In this document: one piece after another, positions 33,629-42,591 of the stretch
Numbering within the stretch: position 1 is the first letter of the stretch
Layout of the letters: each line of letters starts with the position of its first letter
DNA from: Brevundimonas variabilis
GTDB taxonomy: Bacteria; Pseudomonadota; Alphaproteobacteria; Caulobacterales; Caulobacteraceae
DNA length: 64,000 nucleotides
Reading direction: 5' to 3'
NCBI RefSeq assembly: GCF_014199945.1
Contig: NZ_JACHOR010000001.1
Coordinates: 558,001-622,000, forward strand
Position numbers and translations under genes: made by a program
Notes under the pieces: model-generated
Told to the model about the DNA's origin: nothing
The model's database searches: none
The model's input: only the letters and a program-made list of their open reading frames with translations

Positions 33629-33842
33629 CCTCCCCGTCGCGCAGCGATGGGGAGGGGGACCGCGCGCAGCGGGGTGGAGGGGCTGGCTGACCCGGACACG
33701 GACCGGCGGTTTAGCGGGCATAGCCCCTCCACCCCTTCGGGGTCCCCCTCCCCGCTGCGCGGGGAGGAAACACTGTCCTCCCCATCGCGCAGCGATGGGG
33801 AGGGGGACCGCGAAGCGGTGGAGGGGCTGGTTGACCCGGACA
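33629..33842. repeat. Cluster of three REP-like repeats in the 459-base gap before rpmB
   Basis: The gap 33553-34011 holds no gene. It contains two direct copies of a ~66-70-base element (33629-33698 and 33777-33842), each opening with a hairpin around CCTCCCC...GGGGAGG and ending in GGAGGGGCTGG plus TGACCCGGAC, and one inverted partial copy between them (33723-33768). Copies differ by a few bases and an internal indel. This is the look of a REP/MITE-like family in Caulobacteraceae genomes. The remaining bases to 34011 hold the rpmB promoter region and an AAGGA ribosome site. Confidence 0.75.
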
Positions 33843-34011
33843 GGGTCCCCTCCGCACGGCACAGGAGGGAATCCGAAGCCTTGACGGATCGATCCCGGTT
33901 CCTCTATACGGCCCCCTCTCGCGCAGGGGGCTCCCTTGCGCGTCTTCATTTCATGCCTCGCGCCGGTTTCGTTCAAGCCGACCGCGATGGCCTCGTCTTA
34001 AGGATTACGCG

Positions 34012-34308
34012 ATGTCGCGTCGTTGCGAACTCACCGGTATCGGTCCGATGGTCGGAAACCGCGTCAGCCACTCGAATGTGAAGACCAAGCGCCGCTTCCT
34101 GCCGTCGCTGAAGAAGGTCAAGCTGGCGTCTGAAGCCCTTGGACAGTCCTATACCCTGCGCATCTCGAATGCCGCGCTGCGCACCCTCGACTACAAGGGT
34201 GGCCTGGACGCCTATATCGTCAAGGCCGGCGACGAGCAGCTGTCGCCTGCCGCCCAGAAGATCAAGCGTCAGATCAAGGCCAAGATCGCCGATCTCGCCG
34301 CTGCCTGA
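34012..34308 (+). CDS. rpmB: 50S ribosomal protein L28
   Basis: 98 aa. Starts MSRRCELTGIGPMVGNRVSH, the alphaproteobacterial L28 start, with NVKTKRRFLPSLKKVKL and ISNAALRTLDYKGGLDAYI. Structural protein of the large subunit. An AAGGA ribosome site precedes the ATG. Followed by a strong terminator. Confidence 0.97.
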   Translation: MSRRCELTGIGPMVGNRVSHSNVKTKRRFLPSLKKVKLASEALGQSYTLRISNAALRTLDYKGGLDAYIVKAGDEQLSPAAQKIKRQIKAKIADLAAA

Positions 34309-34333
34309 TCCGGGCAACAAACCATTCTGAACG

Positions 34334-34360
34334 AGGCCGGTGGAAACACCGGCCTTTTTC
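34334..34360 (+). terminator. Terminator of rpmB
   Basis: A 9-bp stem (34334-34342 with 34347-34355), GAAA loop, then TTTTTC. 25 bases after the rpmB stop. Confidence 0.95.
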
Positions 34361-34416
34361 TTTGCCCGTCCGGCATTGATCGTTAGGCTTATGCCCTGTC
34401 CTTGCTGGAGCGTGGC

Positions 34417-36135
34417 GTGAGATCGATCAGTCTTCTGGCGGGTGTCGCTTTCGCGGCGCTTGCGTCCGTTACCGCCGCCCAGACCCTGCCGGCACCCCCG
34501 GCCTCCACTGCCTTCACCCTGTCCAGCGGCACGCCGCGTACGCCGGAACAGTTGGCGGTCCGGTTCGACGTCGCCGATCTGGCGATCCGCGTCCTGCCCG
34601 AGACCGAGTCCATCGACGCTGTCGCCACCCTGACCTTCACGGCCACGGCCCCGCTGGAGCGGATCGTGGTCGAGCTGGACAACCGCTTCGACGTCAGCGC
34701 GATCGCAGTCGACGGCCAGGCGGTCGGGTCCGATCGCTGGTCCAATCCTGAGGGCCGGCTGACGCTCACCCTGCCCGCGCCGCTGGCGGCCGGACAGACC
34801 ACAGCGATCCGGATCGCCTATTCGGGCCAGCCCCACAGGGCCCGTAACGCGCCGTGGGATGGCGGCTTTGTCTGGCGCAGGACACCCGACGGCAAGCCCT
34901 GGGTCGCGACCGCCGTGCAGGGCGAGGGCTGCGACCTGTTCTGGCCCTGTATCGACCACCCACAGGGCGAGCCGGGCCGGGTCGATCTGCATATCACCGT
35001 GCCTTCGGACCTGGCGGCCCCCTCGAACGGCCGGCTGGTCGGCAAGACCGAGAACGCCCCCGACGCCGACGGCCAGGCGACCACGACCTGGCACTGGTCC
35101 GCCCGCGATCCGAACACCTATGCCATCGCTTTGACTGTCGGCCCCTATCAGGAGATCGCGGCCCCGTACGAAAGCCGCTTCGGCAACACCATCCCGATGT
35201 ACTTCTGGCATCTGCCGGTCGCCGACGCGACGAAGCCGCAGGCCCTGTTCGACCAGTTCGCGCCGATGCTGGACTTCTATGAGGCGACCGTCGGGCCCTT
35301 TCCGTTCGGTGACGAAAAGATGGGGGTGGTCGAGACCCCCTTCCTCGGCATGGAGCACCAGACGATCAATGCCTATGGCAACGGCTACAAGCTGGATGGC
35401 AAGGGCTACGACTGGCTGTTGCAGCATGAGCTGGCACACGAATGGTTCGGCAACCAGCTGACCAATGTGTCGTGGGACGACATGTGGCTGCACGAGGGCC
35501 TCGGCAGCTATATGCAGCCGCTGTATGCGCGGTGGCTGAACGGCGACCGCTACATGCAGACCGAACTGGCCGAGATGCGCCAGAGCCTGACCAACCGGTT
35601 CCCCCTGGTGTCCGGTGGCGAGCAGGATGCCGGCACGGTCTATGAAGGCGCGACGGGTCCCGGGCTGGACCTCTACTACAAGGGGGCGCTGGTGGCGCAT
35701 TCCCTGCGGATGCTGATCGGCGATGAGGCCTTCCAGCGGGCTGTGACCCGGCTGGTTTACGGACGCCCAGACCCCAGGCCAGGCAATTTCAGCCCGCGTT
35801 ATGCGACCACCCGGGATTTCATCGCCATCGTCAGTGAGGAGGCCAAACGCGACATGCGCTGGTTCTTCGACGCCTATGTCTATCAGGCCGCCCTGCCGGT
35901 CCTGACCACCGCAAGAACCGGAGATCGCATGACCTTGGCGTGGTCGGGCGCGGCCGCCTTCCCGATGCCGGTCACGGTCGAGGTGGACGGCGAGCGCCGC
36001 CAGGTGCCGATGACCGGGGGACGCGGCGAGATCCGGCTGGAGCCGGGCAGCCATATCCTGATCGATCCGGACAACGCTGTCTTGCGCCAGCTCGACTACA
36101 TCGACGCCTGGAAGGCTTCGCAGGCACGAAACTGA
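34417..36135 (+). CDS. M1 family metalloaminopeptidase, exported
   Basis: 572 aa from the GTG at 34417 (a TTG at 34402 is an alternative). Signal peptide (SISLLAGVAFAALASVTAAQ). Zinc site H337-E338-x-x-H341 in LLQHELAHEWFGNQ, the third ligand Glu in the following helix (WLHEGLGSYMQ), and the exopeptidase GMEHQ motif (usual GAMEN). Residues ~20-230 are the N-terminal beta saddle. Shorter than PepN, matching the periplasmic M1 group in Caulobacteraceae. Substrates: N-terminal peptides; exact role unknown. The stop lies six bases from the convergent transglutaminase gene. Confidence 0.9.
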   Translation: MRSISLLAGVAFAALASVTAAQTLPAPPASTAFTLSSGTPRTPEQLAVRFDVADLAIRVLPETESIDAVATLTFTATAPLERIVVELDNRFDVSAIAVDGQAVGSDRWSNPEGRLTLTLPAPLAAGQTTAIRIAYSGQPHRARNAPWDGGFVWRRTPDGKPWVATAVQGEGCDLFWPCIDHPQGEPGRVDLHITVPSDLAAPSNGRLVGKTENAPDADGQATTTWHWSARDPNTYAIALTVGPYQEIAAPYESRFGNTIPMYFWHLPVADATKPQALFDQFAPMLDFYEATVGPFPFGDEKMGVVETPFLGMEHQTINAYGNGYKLDGKGYDWLLQHELAHEWFGNQLTNVSWDDMWLHEGLGSYMQPLYARWLNGDRYMQTELAEMRQSLTNRFPLVSGGEQDAGTVYEGATGPGLDLYYKGALVAHSLRMLIGDEAFQRAVTRLVYGRPDPRPGNFSPRYATTRDFIAIVSEEAKRDMRWFFDAYVYQAALPVLTTARTGDRMTLAWSGAAAFPMPVTVEVDGERRQVPMTGGRGEIRLEPGSHILIDPDNAVLRQLDYIDAWKASQARN

Positions 36136-36141
36136 GGACGG

Positions 36142-36918
36142 TCAGACGGCCTCGGCCGTGATCGACTGACGGACCAGTTCGCAGCTGCCTTGGGTGCTCA
36201 GAAACGCAATGTCGGCGGCGTCTCGCCCGCAGGCGATGCGGACCAGACCCTCGATCGGGGCCAGGCCGGTGGGGTCGACCAGCCACCAGCCATTCGACAG
36301 CCAGATCTCGAAGATGGCGTGGAAGTCGGGCGGGGTCAGCTGATACGCATAGGCGCTGACAGCCCGTGCCGGTATCCCCGACGCCCGGCACAGGGTGATC
36401 CCCAGATGGGTGAAATCGCGGCATACGCCGGCCCGGTCGATGAAGGTCCGCGCCGCCGTGGTCTCCGAGTCCGACACCCCGCGCTCGTAATCAATATTGT
36501 CGCTGATCCATTTCAGGATCGCCAGGACCCGCTCGCCCCCCGTGGTGTCGCCGAACTCGCGCTCCACGAACCGGCCGAACTGGTCCGAAGGGCAATAGCG
36601 ACTGGGCCAGAGATAGGTCAGCACCTCGGCCGGCAGGTCGTTCCAGTCATGCTGGACCGTGACCGGCGGCAAGCCCTTCAGGATGCCGTTGTCGACCGTG
36701 GCCTCATAGACCACCGACACCTCTCCCTCGAGCCGCGCGCGCAGGGTGCGGGCCCCGAATTCGGTGTTCTCGTCCTCATGGAAGTCGACGTGCGGCGTGA
36801 CCGTCAGGGTCTCGTCCTCCACGGCCTGACCGGGCCAGTGGGCGACCTTGATCTGGTAGATCGCATCCGTCGGCGGGTCGAAACGATAGACAAGCTCGGA
36901 ACGGACACGAAGTTTCAT
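36142..36918 (-). CDS. Transglutaminase-like cysteine protease family protein
   Basis: 258 aa. Catalytic triad region: Cys in RAGVCRDFTHLGITL, His in PPDFHAIFEIWL, Asp in WWLVDPTGLAP. Bacterial transglutaminase-like (BTLCP) proteins without a signal peptide are often cytoplasmic peptidases. The N-terminal ~90 residues form the usual beta-sandwich (SELVYRFDPPTDAIYQIKVA). ATG at 36918; the open frame upstream lacks homology. Converges with the M1 aminopeptidase gene; the HNH gene lies upstream on the same strand. Confidence 0.9.
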   Translation of the reverse strand: MKLRVRSELVYRFDPPTDAIYQIKVAHWPGQAVEDETLTVTPHVDFHEDENTEFGARTLRARLEGEVSVVYEATVDNGILKGLPPVTVQHDWNDLPAEVLTYLWPSRYCPSDQFGRFVEREFGDTTGGERVLAILKWISDNIDYERGVSDSETTAARTFIDRAGVCRDFTHLGITLCRASGIPARAVSAYAYQLTPPDFHAIFEIWLSNGWWLVDPTGLAPIEGLVRIACGRDAADIAFLSTQGSCELVRQSITAEAV

Positions 36919-37068
36919 GGGCGGCCCTGGCTCGCAAAAGTCTTTGGTGAAGGGATCAGCCGCCTGAAACGCCCCGGTACGGGTGCCGTTCCGGGGCAGC
37001 GGTGCGCACCCCTTAGCAGGCCTGCGGAGTATGGGCACGCCCCATCAGGGGCCGGCGCGCCGATTCCG

Positions 37069-37629
37069 TCAGGGCTCGAGCTCGATGTCCCAGTACAGGT
37101 AGTCCAGCCAGCTCTGGTGCAGATAGTGGGGCGGAAACCGGCGGCCGGCGTCCTGCAACTGCCAGGCATTGGGGCGAAGCGGCATGCGTCGCACCGGCAT
37201 GCCCGCCTGCTGGGGCGTACGGCCACCCTTCCTCAGATTGCAGGGCGAACAGGCCGCGACGATATTGTCCCAGGTCGTCCGGCCCCCTTGCGAGCGCGGC
37301 AGGACGTGGTCGAACGTCAGGTCGCTGGTACTGGTGCAGTACTGGCAGGTGAAACGGTCACGCAGGAAGACATTGAACCGGGTGAAGGCCGGTGTCCGGT
37401 CCTGGTCGACATAGGATTTCAGCGCGATCACGCTGGGCAGCTGGATTTCCATCGACGGGCTGCGCACCACCTTGTCGTAGTGGGACACGACATCGACGCG
37501 GTCCTGATAGACCGCCTTGATCGCCTCCTCCCACGGCCAGAGCGACAGCGGATAATAGGACAGCGGCCGAAAATCGGCGTTCAACACCAGGGCGGGAAAG
37601 CCGGTGTTTGTGCGGGTCGGGTGCAGCAT
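37069..37629 (-). CDS. HNH endonuclease family protein
   Basis: 186 aa. HNH fold with zinc pairs and active-site His: FTCQYCTSTSDLTFDHVLPR, then GGRTTWDNIVAACSPCNLRKG. The N-terminus (GFPALVLNADFRPLSYYPLS) is the standard start of the widespread, single-copy alphaproteobacterial HNH protein. Function not firmly known (possibly DNA repair or phage defence). No toxin/antitoxin partner is seen. The next minus-strand gene upstream ends 132 bases away. Confidence 0.9.
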   Translation of the reverse strand: MLHPTRTNTGFPALVLNADFRPLSYYPLSLWPWEEAIKAVYQDRVDVVSHYDKVVRSPSMEIQLPSVIALKSYVDQDRTPAFTRFNVFLRDRFTCQYCTSTSDLTFDHVLPRSQGGRTTWDNIVAACSPCNLRKGGRTPQQAGMPVRRMPLRPNAWQLQDAGRRFPPHYLHQSWLDYLYWDIELEP

Positions 37630-37761
37630 CAGACGCTCCCGCGCGGCTGATGGATCTGGAATGCCAACGAACTGAAGACGCGTCTCCTTCGATCTGGTGA
37701 CACCAGCCTATCCCTGATTCGACGCGCTCGCCATGACGATCCGGTGTCTGTTCGGTGAAGA

Positions 37762-38412
37762 TCAGCTACGCACCAGCCCGCCCGGGAAGCCCGGCAGGCT
37801 CCAGCCCCACCGCAGGGCACCCGCCCGCAGGGTGAAACCGGCGACCGAGGCGACGATCGCAGCCGGCCAGGTCTCGATCTCCCAGGCGCGCGCCACGACA
37901 TAGACGGTCGCGGCCAGCAGGGCCGCCGACACCGTGATCTCCCGTCGCAGCAGGATCGAGGGCTGGCCGGCCAGGATATCGCGCACGATCCCGCCGAAAC
38001 AGGCGGTCAGCGCCCCCATGACGATACAGATCAGCGGCGCGACATCGAACGCCTCCGCCTTGGCCGCACCCAGCACGCCATAGGCCGCCAGCCCGACGGC
38101 ATCGAGCCACAGCAGGGCCCGGAATCGCCAGGGCCCTGCGCCGATCAGCCACACCGCCAGCGCCCCTGCGAGGCAGACGGCGATATAGCGCCAGTCTTGC
38201 ACCCAGAACACCGGCGCGCCGATCAGCAGGTCGCGCAGGGTCCCGCCTCCCACACCGGTGATCGCGGCAAAGAAGGCGAACGTCACCAGATCATGCCGCT
38301 CGCGCGCCGCCGCCAGCGCACCCGTCGCCGCGAACACGGCCACGCCGGCGAAATCCAGCGCGCCCAGCACGGTCTCGGGATTGGCGATGGCCGGATCGAC
38401 GATGGGGCTCAT
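37762..38412 (-). CDS. TRIC/UPF0126 family membrane protein (YadS-like)
   Basis: 216 aa, seven membrane helices in two repeated halves; family signatures are FAAITGVGGGTLRDLLIG and its second-half counterpart CFGGIVRDILAGQPSILLR. Bacterial trimeric intracellular cation channel (TRIC) homologues; some are proposed to transport glycine. The ATG at 38412 overlaps the stop of the upstream glycosylase gene (ATGA, 38409-38412). Confidence 0.93.
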   Translation of the reverse strand: MSPIVDPAIANPETVLGALDFAGVAVFAATGALAAARERHDLVTFAFFAAITGVGGGTLRDLLIGAPVFWVQDWRYIAVCLAGALAVWLIGAGPWRFRALLWLDAVGLAAYGVLGAAKAEAFDVAPLICIVMGALTACFGGIVRDILAGQPSILLRREITVSAALLAATVYVVARAWEIETWPAAIVASVAGFTLRAGALRWGWSLPGFPGGLVRS

Positions 38413-39062
38413 GCCGGGGGCTCCAGGCTGATCTCGCCGCGCTTGACCCCGGTATACCATGCCCACAGCAGATGCGTCGCCACGGCGCGGTAGGGTCGCC
38501 AGGCCTCGGCCCGCAGATAGGCGGCCTTCTGATCAGGCCGGGTCTCGGTACCGTCGGCCCATTTGATCGCCTCCTGCAGGGCGACATCGCCCCCGGGAAA
38601 CACGTCCAGCCGCCCCTCGCACATCATCAGATAGGCCTCTGCGGTCCACAGACCGACGCCCTTCAGCGCCGTCAGCGCCGCGATGGCTCCGGCGTCGTCG
38701 AGGGTCTGCATGTGCTCCAGGTCGATCCGGCCCTCGATCTGCGCCAGGGCCATGCCCTGTCCATAGGTCGCCTTCTGTCGGGACAGGCCCATGCCGCGCA
38801 GACTGTCCAGATCATGCGCCAGCAGGGCCTGAGGCGTGATCTCGCCCAGCCCCGCCTGCAACCGCGCCCACACCGAGGCTGCAGAGGCCACCGACACCTG
38901 CTGCTCGACGATCATGCGGAACAGCCCCTCGAACCCGCCGGGACGCAGGCGCCATTCAAACACCGGCGTCCGGGCATCCGCCTGGGCGAGAGCCGGGTCA
39001 CGGGCCGCAAGCGTCGCCCGTGCCAGAGCGATCACGTCGGGGGTCGGGGCAGTCAGGGTCAT
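38409..39062 (-). CDS. DNA-3-methyladenine glycosylase II (AlkA-type HhH-GPD)
   Basis: 217 aa. Helix-hairpin-helix LTALKGVGLWTAEAYLMM is followed by the catalytic Asp loop DVFPGGDVALQ; the N-terminal MIVEQQVSVASAASVWARL is the other landmark. Base-excision repair of alkylated purines. Start at ATG 39062 (open upstream to 39101). Its end overlaps the TRIC gene start, giving a two-gene unit. Divergent from the JmjC oxygenase gene, 53 bases between starts. Confidence 0.92.
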   Translation of the reverse strand: MTLTAPTPDVIALARATLAARDPALAQADARTPVFEWRLRPGGFEGLFRMIVEQQVSVASAASVWARLQAGLGEITPQALLAHDLDSLRGMGLSRQKATYGQGMALAQIEGRIDLEHMQTLDDAGAIAALTALKGVGLWTAEAYLMMCEGRLDVFPGGDVALQEAIKWADGTETRPDQKAAYLRAEAWRPYRAVATHLLWAWYTGVKRGEISLEPPA

Positions 39063-39115
39063 CGGAACGTTCGCGCTCGGTCGACAGGTCAGCGGCAGCA
39101 ATCTAGCGTCTGCCC

Positions 39116-40261
39116 ATGCTCACTCTGGACGAACTTCTGCATCCGATCACCCCCGAGCGGTTCCTGGCCGAGTATCATGGCCGGAAACCGCTGCACATTC
39201 CGGCCGGAGACGGTGCCCCCAAGCGCGCCATCCTCGACTGGGCGCGGTTCAATGCCTTGTTATCCCAGACGTCGAGCTGGACCGCCAGCCGCCTGCGGAT
39301 GGTGCGCGACAATGAACCGATCCCGCCGGAGCATTTCTGCACCGCGGTCACCGACCAGTCGGGCACGACGATGCGACCGTCGCCCGCCAAGGTGGAGGTG
39401 CTGCTGGCGACCGGGGCCAGCCTGATCGCCAACGACATCGATCCCCTGGCTCCCGGCATGGCCGCGATGGCCGAGATGCTGAGCCGGGCCTTTGCGGCCA
39501 GTGTGTCGGCCAATGCCTATTGCTCGTTCAGCGGGGTCCAGGCCTTCGGGACCCATTTCGACCTGCACGATGTCTTTGCCATCCATTGCGAGGGGGAAAA
39601 GACCTGGCGGCTGTACCAGAACCGCGCCGACAGCCCCGTGGCCTATCCCGTCCCGGAGGACCGCCTGCGGCCCTGGTTCGGCCAGACGCGGGGCGCGTTG
39701 ATGCAGGAGATCCGGATGCGGCCGGGCGACGTCCTGTACCTGCCGCGCGGCTGGTATCATGACGCCCTCGCCGATGCCGAGCCGGGCAATGCCTCGCTGC
39801 ACCTGACCTATTCGGTGACGCCGCTCTACGGGCGGATCCTGTTCGGCCTGCTGGAGAATGCGGCCATGCAGGATCCTGCCTTCCGCACCTACCTTCCGCC
39901 GGCCGGCCAGGACGGGGGTCGGGCGCTCGGCGATCATCTGGTATTGCTCGGCCAGAAACTGGCCGCCCTGACCGCCCTGCCCCAGTTCCGGGACGAGATC
40001 GCCGCCGCGCAGGAGCGGCTGGTCCGGCGGCCGGCGACCTATGACCTGCCCCGTCGCAAGGCCCTCAACCTTTATGCCCGCACCAGCCTGCTGCCGCCGG
40101 CTTTCACCGGTCCCGTAGCCGAGGCGGTTGGCTGGGCCCTGTCCCAGCCCCGGTTCGCGCTCGAAGACCTGATTGCCGAGTTCGACTTCGTCGCCGAGTC
40201 TGACATCCGGGCCGCCGTCGCCCGGCTGGAAACCGCCGGGGCCCTGAAGCGGGTCGACTGA
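39116..40261 (+). CDS. JmjC/cupin_4 (ribosomal oxygenase-like) 2OG dioxygenase
   Basis: 381 aa. Iron triad H147-F-D149 in GTHFDLHDVF and a distal His in LPRGWYHDALADA (about residues 205-217); winged-helix-like C-terminal domain (~residues 260-381). Architecture matches bacterial ROX proteins such as YcfD, which hydroxylate a ribosomal protein arginine, although identity to YcfD cannot be judged here. The TGA is followed after two bases by the GTG of gluQ, so both genes are co-transcribed, linking a likely ribosome-modifying enzyme to a tRNA-modifying one. Confidence 0.85.
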   Translation: MLTLDELLHPITPERFLAEYHGRKPLHIPAGDGAPKRAILDWARFNALLSQTSSWTASRLRMVRDNEPIPPEHFCTAVTDQSGTTMRPSPAKVEVLLATGASLIANDIDPLAPGMAAMAEMLSRAFAASVSANAYCSFSGVQAFGTHFDLHDVFAIHCEGEKTWRLYQNRADSPVAYPVPEDRLRPWFGQTRGALMQEIRMRPGDVLYLPRGWYHDALADAEPGNASLHLTYSVTPLYGRILFGLLENAAMQDPAFRTYLPPAGQDGGRALGDHLVLLGQKLAALTALPQFRDEIAAAQERLVRRPATYDLPRRKALNLYARTSLLPPAFTGPVAEAVGWALSQPRFALEDLIAEFDFVAESDIRAAVARLETAGALKRVD

Positions 40262-40263
40262 GC

Positions 40264-41112
40264 GTGCCTTTCGTCACCCGCTTTGCCCCCTCGCCCACGG
40301 GCTTTCTGCACCGGGGCCATGCCTTCTCTGCCCTGACGGCCTGGCGCGCGGCGAAGGCGGCCGGCGGTCGCTTCCTGCTGCGGATCGAGGACACGGACTT
40401 TACGCGATGCCGACCGGAGTACGAGGCGGCGATCCTCGAGGATCTTGCCTGGCTCGGGCTGGACTGGGAGCGGCCCGTGCGACGCCAGTCCGAGCATCTG
40501 GCCGACTATCAGGCCGCGCTGGACACCCTGCGCGATCTGGGTGTGCTGTACCGCTGCTTTCGCACGCGCAAGGACCTGCTGGCCCTGGCCGGCGGCGCAC
40601 CCCATGCCGATGACCCTGTCGATACCCGGGCCTTCACGGGCGGGCCGATAGCGCCCGACGAGGAAGAGGAACGTCTTTCGCGCGGCGAAGCCTTCGCCTG
40701 GCGGCTGTCGCTGGCGGCGGCGCGCGACCGTCTCGGAGACCTCAAGGCCCTGACCTGGGTCGAGCAGGGCACCGACACGCCGGGCCTGAAAGTGGCGGTG
40801 CCGGAACGCCTGGGCGACATGGTGCTGGGCCGCAAGGACATCGGGGCGGGCTATGTGATCGCCTCGGTCGTCGACGATGCGCTGCAGGGTGTCACCCACG
40901 TCATCCGGGGCGAGGATCTGGTCGAGACGACCTCGATCCAGCGGGTCCTGCAGGCCCTGCTGGGCCTGCCGACGCCGGTCTATTGCCACCACCGGCTGCT
41001 GCTGGACGCCCGGGGCAAACGGTTCGCCAAGCGCGACCGGTCCGAGACCCTGGCGGCGATCCGGGCGTCCGGCCTGTCGGCGGAAGCCCTGATCGCCGAA
41101 CTGGAGGGCTAG
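40264..41112 (+). CDS. gluQ: Glutamyl-Q tRNA(Asp) synthetase, zinc ligands apparently missing
   Basis: 282 aa. Truncated GluRS: HIGH-type motif APSPTGFLHRGHAF, the KMSKS-like KRFAKRDRSETL, and RIEDTDFTRCRPEYEAA. It transfers Glu to the cyclopentene of queuosine in tRNA(Asp). In E. coli YadB four zinc ligands (Cys, Cys, Tyr, Cys) lie near residues 100-120; here this region reads VLYRCFRTRKDLLALAGG, with a single Cys, so zinc binding seems lost. GTG start two bases after the JmjC gene stop. Confidence 0.92.
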   Translation: MPFVTRFAPSPTGFLHRGHAFSALTAWRAAKAAGGRFLLRIEDTDFTRCRPEYEAAILEDLAWLGLDWERPVRRQSEHLADYQAALDTLRDLGVLYRCFRTRKDLLALAGGAPHADDPVDTRAFTGGPIAPDEEEERLSRGEAFAWRLSLAAARDRLGDLKALTWVEQGTDTPGLKVAVPERLGDMVLGRKDIGAGYVIASVVDDALQGVTHVIRGEDLVETTSIQRVLQALLGLPTPVYCHHRLLLDARGKRFAKRDRSETLAAIRASGLSAEALIAELEG

Positions 41113-41140
41113 GCCCTGCGGCCCTGAGCCTTGCCCTGCC

Positions 41141-42466
41141 TCAATCCACCCAGTCGCGCTTCAGGCTGCGGGCCGAAATCAGCAGCAGGATCGCGGCCAG
41201 GCCATAGAACCACTGGCCGACGTACAGCGAATACCGCAGCGCTTCCTCGCCGAACCGGGGGGTCAGATAATCCGACACCGCGCCCAGCAGATAGATGCCC
41301 AGACCGATGCCGACGAGGTTGTTGATCAGGAGGAAGCTGGCCGAGGCCGTGGATCGCATGTGCGCCGGCACCAGATGCTGGACCGCTGTCACCACCGGGC
41401 CCAGCCAGGCCAGGCTCAACGCCTGCGGGATCAGGAACAGCGCGAAGGCCAGCCATTTGTTGTCGACGTTCATGGCCAGATAGAACATCGGCACGGCGAT
41501 GATGAAGCCGATGGCCGGCACCATCGGATAGGCCGCCTTCCTGATCCCCTTGCCCAGCTTGTCGGCCAGCCAGCCACCCAGCCAGATGCCGGCCGTGCCG
41601 CCGATGAAGGCGATGCCGGCGATGTAGACCGCCCGCTCGACCCCTTCCATGCCCATGGACCGCTGGAAGAAGCTGGGCAGCCAGAAGGCCGACCCATAGC
41701 CATAGACCGAGGAACAGGCCGCTCCGAACGCCAGGAACCAGAAGCTGGGCTTCTTCAGCAGGATGGCCCAGACCTCGCCGAACGAAGCGGCCTTGGTCTC
41801 GACGTGGGGCGTGACGATCGCGCCTGCACCCTCGACGGGCTCCGCCCGGTCGAAACCGCCCCGGATCGGATCCTTGACCGTGAACTTCAGCAACGGAGCC
41901 AGCAGGACCCCGGCCAGGCCCACCACGATGAAGGCAATCCGCCAGTCGATCAGCGCCGCCAGGATACCGCCGAACAGATAGCCCAGCGCCGTTCCGATCG
42001 GCACGCCAAAGGAATAGACCGCAAGAGCCCGTGCACGCTGCGACTTGGGGAAATAGTCCGAGACCAGCGAATAGGACGGGGCCACGCCACCGGCCTCTCC
42101 GACGCCGACGCCCATGCGGGACAGGAACAGGGTCCAGAAGCCGCCCGCGAACCCGCACAGGGCCGTGAAGGCGCTCCACACGCCCAGCGACGTTGCCACG
42201 ATCATGGTCCGGCTCTTTCGGTCAGCCAGCCAGGCGATCGGCAGGGCGAGCGTCGAATAGACGACGGCAAAGGCCGGGCCGCCCAGCAGGCCCATCTGGC
42301 TGTCGGTGAAGCCCAGTTCCGCCTTGATGTAGGGGGCCAGGATGGCGAGGATCTGCCGGTCGATGAAGTTGAAGGTGTAGACGACCATCAGCAGGCCCAG
42401 CACATAGGCCCGGTAGCCGGGATTGGCGGCGGGACCGATGCCCCGTTCGACCGAATTGATACTCAT
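41141..42466 (-). CDS. Major facilitator superfamily transporter (spinster-type)
   Basis: 441 aa, twelve membrane helices. MFS marks: FNFIDRQILAILAPYIKAEL, loop 2-3 ADRKSRT, and RMGVGVGEAGGVAPSYSLVSDYFP. Closest to the Spns-like subfamily often found next to TonB receptors in Caulobacteraceae and sphingomonads. It would carry a small organic compound across the inner membrane. Start ATG 42466. Located downstream of the TonB receptor gene (the intervening terminator suggests partly separate transcription). Confidence 0.92.
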   Translation of the reverse strand: MSINSVERGIGPAANPGYRAYVLGLLMVVYTFNFIDRQILAILAPYIKAELGFTDSQMGLLGGPAFAVVYSTLALPIAWLADRKSRTMIVATSLGVWSAFTALCGFAGGFWTLFLSRMGVGVGEAGGVAPSYSLVSDYFPKSQRARALAVYSFGVPIGTALGYLFGGILAALIDWRIAFIVVGLAGVLLAPLLKFTVKDPIRGGFDRAEPVEGAGAIVTPHVETKAASFGEVWAILLKKPSFWFLAFGAACSSVYGYGSAFWLPSFFQRSMGMEGVERAVYIAGIAFIGGTAGIWLGGWLADKLGKGIRKAAYPMVPAIGFIIAVPMFYLAMNVDNKWLAFALFLIPQALSLAWLGPVVTAVQHLVPAHMRSTASASFLLINNLVGIGLGIYLLGAVSDYLTPRFGEEALRYSLYVGQWFYGLAAILLLISARSLKRDWVD

Positions 42467-42524
42467 GCGGATGGGTCCCGACGCTCTGTGTTGCGATGAC
42501 GGTAGCGGCCGCGTGGGCGGCTGC

Positions 42525-42564
42525 AAACAAAAAGGGCGGCGGCCCGTGTCTGGAACCGCCGCCC
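42525..42564 (-). terminator. Terminator of the TonB receptor gene
   Basis: A 9-bp GC stem (42534-42542 with 42556-42564) with a 13-base loop; on the minus strand TTTTTGTTT follows (complement of 42525-42533). 28 bases beyond the TonB receptor stop. Confidence 0.8.
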
Positions 42565-42591
42565 GATGTTCGATTCAGATCTGCCGACCGA

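Noticed and set aside
33593..33976. Open frame across the REP-like cluster
   Set aside because: It translates repeat DNA; the composition follows the repeat and there is no start context.
33973..36054. 693-codon minus-strand frame across rpmB and the M1 aminopeptidase
   Set aside because: Covers two sure genes in antisense and shows no domain; a GC-skew artefact.
37069..37629. HNH protein as part of a defence or mobile system
   Set aside because: It is the stand-alone HNH protein of alphaproteobacteria; no integrase, methylase or toxin partner nearby.
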